A DNA stretch of 5,712 nucleotides from an uncultured Sphingomonadales bacterium (GCA_903911985.1 CAIWFP010000008.1:1-5712), one strand, 5' to 3'. Counted from the first letter of the stretch, positions 1-5,712 are shown. A program made the numbers and translations. The notes: a model not told the origin generated them from the sequence alone.

Positions 1-3000
1 CAACCCCGACTCCAACGCCGAAGCCCACTCCGACTCCAACCCCGACGCCCACCCCAACTCCGACGCCAGTGGCGCTGACCGCGCCGCTGCGCACGGCGAG
101 CATCACGCTGAGCGGAACACCGGGCGCGATCGGCGCCACGCCCAACACGGCACAGTTTGGTCAGCTCATCACCCTGTCCAGGGGCTTTGCGGCCAGCGGC
201 GGCGGCGTCGGATCCATGCCGCTGGTAACCCCGGGCGGCACCGTCACCGCGCAGAGGGGTGGCGACAACTTTTTGACCGATTCCGGCACAGCCGCCGGCC
301 AGCACAGCGTGACCACGGGCGATTTGAGCATTCTGGCCAGCACGGACAGCGGCGTCCCGCTGAGCGGCTCCGGCTCGTTTGAAGCCTTTGGCGGCTCGAC
401 GGGAATGACTTACGCGACCTTCGGCGACTGGTCGCTGAACGCCTGTTCCATTGCGTCCTCCTGCCTGCCCACCTACGCGGGCAGCTTTGCCGGCGCCCAG
501 CCGGGTGGCACGCAAACCATCACCATGCCCACCACCGGCAGCGCCCTCTATCACGGCGCCGCGGTTGGCTATGTAATTCAGCCCGCGGGAACCGGCACCA
601 ACAACGCTGCCCAGTTCTGGGGGTCCACCTTTCTCACCGCCAATTTCGGCGCCAACACCATCGACGGGCAAATAGTCAGCATCACTGCCTATAGTGTGGG
701 CAATGGCGGCTCCGGCCAGACCAATCTGGGCACGATCAACAACATCGGCCTTTCCGGCACGATCAGCGGCTCGTCCTTCTCGGGCACCACCAGCGTCACC
801 GGCCCGGCCGGCTCCGCCTTTGACATCAGCGGCGCCACGGGCCAGCTCTCCGGCGGCTTCTATGGGCCCAATGCCAATGAAGTGGCCGGCGTGTTCAACC
901 TCAACGGCGGGGCGAACAACACCACGCTGGTCGGCTCCTTCGGCGGCGTCCAGGCGGCAAAGGAATTCAGCGCCAGCCTGTCACTCGTCAATGCGGCGGT
1001 CGGGTTCACCGCCACGCCCAACACCGCGCTGTTCAACGACGCCGAGCCCCTGCTCAAACTCTATTCGCCGGGTGCGCCGAACGGCTACTTCACACTGGAG
1101 ACACTCGCCACGCCGCTGGGGTCCCTGACGATTATCCCCGGCCTTATTAGCGGCACATACACAGGCAGCGCCGTTGGCAATAACGGCAATGTCATCAAAA
1201 GCGGCCTGCTCGTGGTCAGCAGCACCGACCCCCTGGTCCTCAACAACAGCACGGGCAATTCGGAAAGTTTCCGCAACGTCGTCGGGCTGACCTACGCGGA
1301 CTTCGGCGATTGGACGGTCGGCTCATCGCCGCTCTACATGGGCGTAACCGCCGGTGGGCAGATGAACGTGCTGCAAACCGCGGCCATGCCCACCACTGGC
1401 TCCGCCAACTATGCCGGCGGGGCGGTTGGCTATGTGGTGCAACCGGCGGGAACCGGGCCGAACAATGGCGCGCAGTTCTTCGGGACATCCGTCCTCTCGG
1501 CCAATTTCGGCACCAACGCCATCACCGGGGCGATCATCAACATCAACGCCTTTGGCCTGAACGGCGGGGCCTCGCTGGGCACGATCAACAACATCGGCCT
1601 TACCGGCACAATCAGCGGCTCCTCCTTCTCGGGCACGACCAGCGTCACCGGCACGGCAGGCTCGGCCTTCGACATCAGCGGCGCCACCGGCCTGCTCTCG
1701 GGCGGCTTCTATGGCCCCAATGCCAATGAAGTGGCCGGCGTGTTCAACCTCAACGGCGGGGCGAACAACACCACGCTTGAGGGCTCCTTCGGCGCCAAGA
1801 AGGCCGCCACCGAATTTAACGCCAGCATGACGCTGAGCAGCACGGTCGCCGGCATCAGCGCCACGCCCAACACCGCCCTGTTTGGCAATGCCCAGCCCAT
1901 TTTCAACATGTATGTCCCGGGCGGCGCCCTGCAATTGTGGCCGATCACCACCCCGGGCGGCAGCTTGACCACCATCCCCGGCCTGCTGAGCGGGACCACC
2001 ACCACGGGCACCGCCGTTGGCAATAACGGCAATGTCATCCGGGGCAGCCTGCTGATTGGCTCCAGCAGCGACAGCGCCATCCCGACCAACGGATCCGGCA
2101 CCTTCGAGAGCTTCAACAATGTGGTGGGCCTGACCTACGCCAATTTCGGCGACTGGTCGGTCAGCGCCTGCGGCCTCGGCGGAAGCTGCCTGCCCACCTA
2201 TTACGGCGTATCGGCCGGAGGGCAGATGGGTGTGCTGCAAACCGCCGCCATGCCCACCACCGGCTCTGCCGTCTATCAGGGCGGCGCGGTCGGCTATGTG
2301 GTGCAACCGGCGGGAACCGGCCCCAACAACGCCGCCCAGTTCTGGGGCACCGCCTCTCTCAACGCCAATTTTGGCACCAACGCCATCACCGGCCTGATCT
2401 TTGGCATCAACGCCTTCAGCCTGACCAGCGGGGCGACCGGCCAGACCAATCTGGGATCGATCAACAACATCGGTCTTTCGGGCACGATCAGTGGCTCGGC
2501 CTTCTCCGGCACCACCAGCGTCGCCGGCACGGCGGGCACCGCCTTCGACATCAGCGGCGCCACCGGCAACTTCACCGGCGGTTTCTATGGCCCCAACGCC
2601 AATGAATTGGCCGGTGTGTTCAACCTCAACGGCGGGGCCAACAACACCACGCTGGAAGGCTCGTTCGGCGCCAAGCCGGGAACCATGGTCTATAGCGCCA
2701 GCGTCTCGCTGAGCGGCACCCCATCGGCAATCATCGCCACGCCGAACAACGCCTTGTTCGGCAACGCCCAACCGATGACGAAGTACTATCTGCCTGGAGC
2801 AAACATACCCATCTGGTCGTATCAGACGCCGGGCGGCCTGGTGGTGGTTCTCTATGACTATGCGCATGGCACCAGCGCGGGCAGCGCCGCGGGGAATATC
2901 GGCAATGTCTCCAAGGGCAACCTGACCATCGCCAACAGCACCGACAGCGCCATCCCCACCACGGGCTCCGCCACTTACGAAAACTTCAACACCGTCGTCG

Positions 3001-4730
3001 GGCTGAGCTACGCGAACTTTGGCGACTGGACGTTGAGCGCCTGCGCCGCCACCGCCTCCTGCATGCCGACAGACATCGGCGTATCGGCAGGCGGCCAGTT
3101 TGGCGTCACGCAAACCGCCGCCATGCCCACGCAAGGCTCGCTCAGCTACTCCGGCGGCGCGGTCGGCTATGTCGGGCAACCGGCGGGAACCGGCCCCAAC
3201 AACGCCGCCCAGTTCTATGGCACATCCAACCTCACCGCCGACCTGTCCAACAACACCATCACCGGGTCGATCACCGGCATTCAGGCCTACAGCGTCGGCA
3301 ATGGCGGGGCGGGGCAAACCCTGCTGGGCTCGATCAACAACATCGGCCTGTCGGGCACGATCAGCGGCTCGGCCTTCTCGGGCAGTTCGACGGTCACCGG
3401 CCCCGCCGGCTCCGCCTTCGACATCAGCGGCGCTTCGGGCAGCCTCACCGGCGGCTTCTACGGCCCCAATGCCAATGAAGTGGCCGGGCTGTTCAACCTC
3501 AACGGCGGCGCAAACAACACCGCGCTGGTCGGCTCCTTCGGGGCCAAGCAGCAAGCCACAGGCTTCAGCGCGATGCTGACGCTGGGCGGCTCGCTCTCGG
3601 CAATGACCGCCACGCCCAACGCCGCGCTGTTTAGCAATCGCCAACCCACCAGCCCGGTGGTGCCAAACCCGGGCGTTCCCGACCAGTTCACCCTGACCGG
3701 CACCGCCCTGACCCCCGGCGGATCGGTCACCAGCCAGCTTGGCGGCGCGAATTTCGTCACCAATACCGGCAGCGCCGCCGGACAGACCGGCAATGTAACG
3801 GGACTCAATTCCACCATCCTCGCCAGCACCGACAGCGCCGTGCCCACCACCGGCTATGGCTCGGTTGAAGTCTTCGCCGACGCGGTCGGGCTGTCCTACG
3901 CAAGCTTTGGTGTTTGGGCCATGAGCCCCTGCGCCAGCGGCTCCAGCTGCCTGCCATCTTATGTGGGGGTCAATGCCGGAGGGGGCACAAATCTCCAAAC
4001 CAGCGCCATGCCCGTCAACGGCACCGCCACCTATACCGGCGGCGCCGTGGGTTACGTGGTACAACCGGTGGGAACCGGCCCGAACAACGCCGCGCAATTC
4101 TGGGGAACCAGCAGCATCACCGCCAATTTCGGCACCAATACGATGACCGGCGCTATCACCAATATCAACGCCTACACGTTCCAGACGACCGTCACCGCAT
4201 CCCAGTCCCTGCTGGGCACGATGAACAATATCGCGCTTGCCGCCACCATCAGCGGCTCGACCTTCGCCGGCACCACCAGCGCCAGCGCCACGCCCGGCAC
4301 CGCCTTCAACATCGCCGGCGCCACGGGCAACATCACCGGCGCCTTCTATGGCCCGGCGGCCAACGAGGTCGCGGGCATATTCAGCCTGAACGGTGGCGCC
4401 AACAATACCACGCTGATCGGATCGCTCGGCGCCAAAACGGCCACCGCCCCGTCGGACCGTCGCCTGAAGACCGACATCACCCCCGCAGGCACCCTGCCGG
4501 GTGGCCTGCGCCTCTACAGCTGGCGTTATCTGGGCGGCACCCACCGCTTCACCGGCGTCATGGCGCAGGATCTGCTGGCCGATGCCCGCTTCGCCCCGGC
4601 GGTGGAGCGGGATGCGGACGGGCTGATGCGGGTGAACTACGCGCAAATCGGCTACGTCCCCGCCGACATGGCCACGATGCGCGCCGAAGGCGAGGCGGCA
4701 CTCACCCGCTACCGCGCCGCCATGCCCTGA
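1..4730 (+). CDS. Giant surface protein: Thr-Pro linker, five tandem TbpB-like barrel units and a C-terminal S74 chaperone domain (5' end missing)
   Basis: The frame is open from the first complete codon at position 3 to the TGA at 4728-4730, giving 1575 visible residues (numbered here from position 3). The true start lies upstream. The GTG at 69 should not be taken as the start, because the in-frame Thr-Pro codons before it continue the protein. Order of parts: Thr-Pro linker (residues 1-22), five repeat units (about 32-1478), and a tail-fibre/S74-type domain (1484-1575). Each unit carries motifs of the transferrin-binding-protein-like family: FGDW, MPTTGSA.Y.GGAVGYV, ANFG.N.I.G, then FYGPNANEVAGVF and GSFGAK. 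Known members of that family are surface lipoproteins or secreted ligand binders. The Thr-Pro linker fits a lipoprotein or signal-peptide N-terminus just outside the window, but that is inference. All eight visible cysteines lie in CX5C pairs, as expected for an extracellular protein. The repeats are very rich in Gly, Ser, Thr, Asn and Ala and poor in charged residues. The ligand is unknown. Reading frame near certain; barrel family likely; overall function open. Confidence 0.93.
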   Translation, partial: TPTPTPKPTPTPTPTPTPTPTPVALTAPLRTASITLSGTPGAIGATPNTAQFGQLITLSRGFAASGGGVGSMPLVTPGGTVTAQRGGDNFLTDSGTAAGQHSVTTGDLSILASTDSGVPLSGSGSFEAFGGSTGMTYATFGDWSLNACSIASSCLPTYAGSFAGAQPGGTQTITMPTTGSALYHGAAVGYVIQPAGTGTNNAAQFWGSTFLTANFGANTIDGQIVSITAYSVGNGGSGQTNLGTINNIGLSGTISGSSFSGTTSVTGPAGSAFDISGATGQLSGGFYGPNANEVAGVFNLNGGANNTTLVGSFGGVQAAKEFSASLSLVNAAVGFTATPNTALFNDAEPLLKLYSPGAPNGYFTLETLATPLGSLTIIPGLISGTYTGSAVGNNGNVIKSGLLVVSSTDPLVLNNSTGNSESFRNVVGLTYADFGDWTVGSSPLYMGVTAGGQMNVLQTAAMPTTGSANYAGGAVGYVVQPAGTGPNNGAQFFGTSVLSANFGTNAITGAIININAFGLNGGASLGTINNIGLTGTISGSSFSGTTSVTGTAGSAFDISGATGLLSGGFYGPNANEVAGVFNLNGGANNTTLEGSFGAKKAATEFNASMTLSSTVAGISATPNTALFGNAQPIFNMYVPGGALQLWPITTPGGSLTTIPGLLSGTTTTGTAVGNNGNVIRGSLLIGSSSDSAIPTNGSGTFESFNNVVGLTYANFGDWSVSACGLGGSCLPTYYGVSAGGQMGVLQTAAMPTTGSAVYQGGAVGYVVQPAGTGPNNAAQFWGTASLNANFGTNAITGLIFGINAFSLTSGATGQTNLGSINNIGLSGTISGSAFSGTTSVAGTAGTAFDISGATGNFTGGFYGPNANELAGVFNLNGGANNTTLEGSFGAKPGTMVYSASVSLSGTPSAIIATPNNALFGNAQPMTKYYLPGANIPIWSYQTPGGLVVVLYDYAHGTSAGSAAGNIGNVSKGNLTIANSTDSAIPTTGSATYENFNTVVGLSYANFGDWTLSACAATASCMPTDIGVSAGGQFGVTQTAAMPTQGSLSYSGGAVGYVGQPAGTGPNNAAQFYGTSNLTADLSNNTITGSITGIQAYSVGNGGAGQTLLGSINNIGLSGTISGSAFSGSSTVTGPAGSAFDISGASGSLTGGFYGPNANEVAGLFNLNGGANNTALVGSFGAKQQATGFSAMLTLGGSLSAMTATPNAALFSNRQPTSPVVPNPGVPDQFTLTGTALTPGGSVTSQLGGANFVTNTGSAAGQTGNVTGLNSTILASTDSAVPTTGYGSVEVFADAVGLSYASFGVWAMSPCASGSSCLPSYVGVNAGGGTNLQTSAMPVNGTATYTGGAVGYVVQPVGTGPNNAAQFWGTSSITANFGTNTMTGAITNINAYTFQTTVTASQSLLGTMNNIALAATISGSTFAGTTSASATPGTAFNIAGATGNITGAFYGPAANEVAGIFSLNGGANNTTLIGSLGAKTATAPSDRRLKTDITPAGTLPGGLRLYSWRYLGGTHRFTGVMAQDLLADARFAPAVERDADGLMRVNYAQIGYVPADMATMRAEGEAALTRYRAAMP
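3..68 (+). repeat. Thr-Pro dipeptide repeat tract (linker)
   Basis: Twenty-two codons alternate Thr and Pro, with one Lys replacing Thr at residue 7. At the DNA level this is a degenerate ACN-CCN hexamer repeat, and a 10-base stretch (CCGACTCCAA) occurs twice. Such tracts commonly follow the signal peptide or lipidated cysteine of sphingomonad envelope proteins and act as an extended spacer from the membrane. Because the period is six bases, slippage would change linker length without breaking the frame. The tract may continue to the left of the window. Confidence 0.85.
96..971 (+). repeat. TbpB-like unit 1 (292 residues)
   Basis: This unit runs from ASITLSG to the linker before SASLSL. It contains ATPNTA, a first-half segment starting TPGG at 228, FGDW followed by a CX5C pair (444-464), MPTTGSA from 525, the loop QPAGTGTNNAAQF (579-617), and GGFYGPNANEV (852-884). 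Its first half is most like that of unit 5 (shared TPGG.VT.Q.GG.NF.T and ILASTDS). Its second half is most like that of unit 2. The unit ends GSFGGVQ rather than the GSFGAK seen at the end of units 2-4. Confidence 0.85.
972..1820 (+). repeat. TbpB-like unit 2 (283 residues, lacks the cysteine pair)
   Basis: This is the shortest unit. After FGDW the chain goes straight from TVG to SSPLYMG (about 1306-1344), so the CX5C segment of the other units is missing; this accounts for most of the nine-residue difference from units 1 and 3. The first half belongs to the inner class, marked by AVGNNGNVI (VGNNGNV at 1173-1193). Other landmarks are MPTTGSA from 1386, QPAGTGPNNGAQF (1440-1478) and GGFYGPNANEV (1701-1733). 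Confidence 0.85.
1821..2696 (+). repeat. TbpB-like unit 3 (292 residues)
   Basis: An inner-class unit sharing VGNNGNV (2016-2036) with unit 2, identical there in DNA as well as protein. The CX5C pair lies at 2169-2189, MPTTGSA begins at 2250, the loop QPAGTGPNNAAQF spans 2304-2342, and GGFYGPNANEL spans 2577-2609, the only unit with Leu for Val after the glutamate. It ends GSFGAK before a short linker (PGTMVY). Confidence 0.85.
2697..3569 (+). repeat. TbpB-like unit 4 (291 residues)
   Basis: An inner-class unit, but the most altered of the three in its first half: AGNIGNV (2889-2909) replaces VGNNGNV, and an aromatic segment (VVVLYDYAHG) replaces the IPGLLSG region. The CX5C pair lies at 3042-3062. 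The MPT motif starts at 3123 and reads MPTQGS. The conserved loop is at 3177-3215 and GGFYGPNANEV at 3450-3482. Confidence 0.85.
3570..4436 (+). repeat. TbpB-like unit 5 (289 residues, most diverged second half)
   Basis: The first half is of the outer class, like unit 1, with TPGG from 3711. The CX5C pair is at 3930-3950, the MPV.GTA motif starts at 4008, and the loop QPVGTGPNNAAQF is at 4062-4100. Its second half departs from units 1-4: MNNIALAATISG for INNIGLSGTISG, AFNIAGATG for AFDISGATG, and GAFYGPAANEV (4338-4370) for GGFYGPNANEV. It ends GSLGAK and is joined to the C-terminal domain by a five-residue linker (TATAP). Confidence 0.85.
4452..4727 (+). other. C-terminal tail-fibre chaperone-like domain (Peptidase S74 family) of the giant protein
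   Basis: Residues 1484-1575 begin SDRRLKTDI, followed by GLRLYSWRYLGG, FTGVMAQDLL and a DGLMRVNYAQIG segment. This is the motif order of the intramolecular chaperone domain at the C-terminus of phage endosialidases and tail fibres. In those proteins (for example endosialidase NF) the domain helps a trimer fold, then cuts itself off using the Ser at the start of the domain and a Lys five residues later. Both are present here as S1484 and K1489. The domain is short: after VNYAQIG there are only about 25 residues, without the long helical tail of many phage versions. The composition changes sharply here, with many Arg, Asp and Glu after the nearly uncharged repeats. Trimerisation and cleavage are inferred from the family, not shown. 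Confidence 0.82.
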
Positions 4731-4823
4731 CGCGCGGATCCCGCCACGCTGGGGAGGCACGGAGACGACCGCGATCAAGGTGAGGATTGAAAGCCGACCA
4801 CAAATGCAATAGCCATTGCCAGT

Positions 4824-5411
4824 ATGAGCGACACCAACCCCTCTCGCGGCGGCCAGCGGTTTAAATTGCCGGGCATGGTTCTGTGTCTGGTACTGACAAC
4901 CGCGGCAACCGACGCGATTGGCGATTTCGCTTCACCTTGGCCAAAGCAGATGACCCGCGAATTGGCCAGCAAGGTCGCGACGGATAGCGAGGCGCGCGAG
5001 CACGTGGCCAGGGAGCAGATCAAGGGCTGGACGGATACACAGCTCACCGAAGCCCTCACCGCCCGATTGGCCAACCAAACCCATGTCCTCTATCAACCAG
5101 GCTTTGGCGTTTATGTTGAATATACCAGCGCCGATGGTCAGGTGCTGATGTGGTTTCAGAACAATCCCCACGTCGTCCACGGCACATGGGCGGCTGTGAA
5201 CATATTTGGCAAACCAAGGGTCTGCTTCCATTATTTCAACTCAACGAATTATGTCACCCACGAGTATGAACCCACCGAATGCATAGACCCCGAGCAAGAC
5301 ATTGCCGCCATGGGGGTTTTGGCTGCGCGCACCGGCGACATCTACAATCTGGCTTCGGGGAAAATTCCCTATCGGAAAGCGGCGATGGATATTCCAGCAC
5401 TGCCGAACTAG
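4824..5411 (+). CDS. Hypothetical exported protein, 195 residues
   Basis: I do not recognise this protein. The N-terminus has a basic stretch (SRGGQRFK) and then a hydrophobic run (MVLCLVLTTAATDA, residues 18-31), fitting a signal peptide or a single membrane anchor. A charged, probably helical segment follows (about 40-80). The middle is aromatic and beta-like, with GFGVYVEY, MWF, GTW at 120-122, and two cysteines (C134 in RVCFHY, C153 in TECID) that could pair outside the cytoplasm. The layout of dG..., GTW..., C.F.Y..., C is loosely like small periplasmic DUF995-type proteins, but that is only a guess. ATG 4824 is the first ordinary start after the in-frame stop at 4788-4790. It has no good ribosome binding site, the best purine run (4778-4786) being about 37 bases upstream. 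ATG 4875 (residue 18) is an alternative that would shorten the n-region. GC is lower than in the large gene: about 50% over 5101-5160 and 42% over 5221-5280, against 65% over 3421-3480. It lies 93 bases after the large gene and converges with recR. Confidence 0.75.
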   Translation: MSDTNPSRGGQRFKLPGMVLCLVLTTAATDAIGDFASPWPKQMTRELASKVATDSEAREHVAREQIKGWTDTQLTEALTARLANQTHVLYQPGFGVYVEYTSADGQVLMWFQNNPHVVHGTWAAVNIFGKPRVCFHYFNSTNYVTHEYEPTECIDPEQDIAAMGVLAARTGDIYNLASGKIPYRKAAMDIPALPN

Positions 5412-5414
5412 CCT

Positions 5415-5464
5415 GCTGAAAATTCAGCCCGTCGGGTTTGCGCGCTCGCATATTGGCTAACCCG
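5415..5464. terminator. Possible bidirectional terminator between convergent genes
   Basis: In the gap between the two stop codons there is a short palindrome, GCTGAA-AA-TTCAGC (5415-5428), and a second inverted repeat, CGGGTT (5433-5438) with AACCCG (5459-5464). An outer TAGCC/GGCTA pair (5409-5413 and 5455-5459) could compete with or extend these. Neither hairpin is followed by a strong run of T on either strand; there is only TTTT at 5478-5481 on the + strand. Position and symmetry suggest termination for both genes, but the stems are short. Confidence 0.3.
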
Positions 5465-5479
5465 CCTTCCCGCCCGCTT

Positions 5480-5712
5480 TTAACTAACCGGCCGCCGCGC
5501 CCTGAGCGCCTGCGCCAGAGTGCCCTCGTCGAGATAATCCAGCTCGCCGCCCACCGGCAGGCCATGCGCCAGTTGTGTCACGCGCACCGGGCTGCCCTCC
5601 AGCCGCTCGGCGATGTAGTGGGCGGTGGTCTGCCCCTCCAGCGTGGCGTTCATCGCCAGCACCACCTCGTCGATGCCGCCCGCCGCCACCCGGCCCAGCA
5701 GCGCGGCAATCG
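5480..5712 (-). CDS. recR: Recombination mediator protein RecR, C-terminal 76 residues (5' end outside window)
   Basis: RecR works with RecF and RecO in the cytoplasm, loading RecA onto gapped or SSB-coated DNA during recombinational repair. The visible part is the second half of the Toprim domain and the C-terminus: IDEVVLAMNATLEGQTTAHY matches the family's 'vvlA.NpT.EGe.Ta.Y' segment, and AHGLPVGGELDYLDEGTL followed by AQAL.AR matches the highly conserved C-terminal signature. RecR is normally about 200 residues, so roughly 120 residues, including the helix-hairpin-helix and four-cysteine zinc finger, lie to the right of the window. The stop is TAA at 5482-5480. The gene converges on the 4824-5411 gene with 68 bases between their stops. 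The assignment is firm. Confidence 0.95.
   Translation of the reverse strand, partial: IAALLGRVAAGGIDEVVLAMNATLEGQTTAHYIAERLEGSPVRVTQLAHGLPVGGELDYLDEGTLAQALRARRPVS

Noticed and set aside
69..71. GTG 69 as the start of the giant gene
   Set aside because: The frame is open to the left edge and encodes a clear Thr-Pro linker that belongs to the same protein. No ribosome binding site precedes the GTG.
694..1128. Overlapping + strand frame inside unit 1, and similar ones at 1310-1729, 2491-2712, 3100-3579 and 3914-4783
   Set aside because: These are out-of-frame shadows of the giant gene: products rich in Arg, Pro, Ser and His, at equivalent places in the repeat units, without start signals or domains.
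96..4436. CRISPR array or short-spacer repeat system
   Set aside because: The repeats are about 850-876 bases long, coding and in frame, and diverged in their first halves; there are no short direct repeats with unique spacers.
1..4730. Prophage tail-fibre gene
   Set aside because: Only the last 92 residues are phage-like. No other phage gene is visible, the repeats resemble bacterial TbpB-like barrels, and the right-hand neighbour is the housekeeping gene recR. A phage origin of the C-terminal domain alone remains possible.
1323..4778. Very long antisense open frame of about 1150 codons opposite the giant gene
   Set aside because: It mirrors the repeated, GC-rich codons of the + strand gene. 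Its product is a low-complexity Gly/Ala/Arg/Val-rich chain with the same period as the sense repeats and no recognisable domain. Repetition keeps the same antisense frame free of stops, so its length is not evidence of coding.
4775..5231. Antisense frames at 4775-5074 and 4932-5231, opposite the hypothetical exported gene
   Set aside because: Both overlap the + strand frame, which has a credible signal sequence and an ordered aromatic/cysteine pattern. The antisense products show no domain or start signal.
5254..5565. Minus-strand frame of 103 codons across the recR end and the intergenic gap
   Set aside because: It overlaps the well-supported end of recR in another frame and the end of the exported gene, and its product is Arg/Pro/Ser-rich with no recognisable motif.

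Overview
The window (about 65% GC over the large gene) looks like chromosomal DNA of an alphaproteobacterium, probably a sphingomonad (Novosphingobium/Sphingomonas type). This rests on the RecR C-terminus at the right edge, the GC-rich codon use, and the Thr-Pro linker style common on sphingomonad surface lipoproteins. The taxonomic call is inference.

Layout. (1) Positions 1-4730, + strand: one very large reading frame, cut at its 5' end by the window edge. It opens in a Thr-Pro linker (3-68), continues as five tandem units of about 283-292 residues (96-4436), and ends in a 92-residue domain of the phage tail-fibre chaperone type (Peptidase S74 / 'tail fiber domain', 4452-4727). Each unit has the sequence hallmarks of the transferrin-binding-protein-B-like (TbpB-like) beta-barrel family. 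(2) Positions 4824-5411, + strand: an unrecognised, probably exported protein of 195 residues, clearly lower in GC than the large gene. (3) Positions 5480-5712, - strand: the C-terminal 76 residues of recombination protein RecR, convergent with gene 2 and running off the right edge.

The main point of interest is the large protein. It looks like a surface or secreted adhesin-like or ligand-binding protein made of five TbpB-like barrels in series, capped by a domain that in phages drives trimer folding and then cuts itself off. The Ser and Lys used for that self-cleavage are present in the correct spacing. The repeats have internal structure: the second half of each unit is nearly invariant, including at the DNA level between units 1 and 2. 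The first half falls into two classes, one in the outer units 1 and 5 and another in the inner units 2-4. A CX5C cysteine pair is present in units 1, 3, 4 and 5 but missing from unit 2. No Slam exporter, TonB receptor or other partner lies inside the window, so ligand and export route cannot be read from context. There is no sign that gene 2 or recR works with the large protein.
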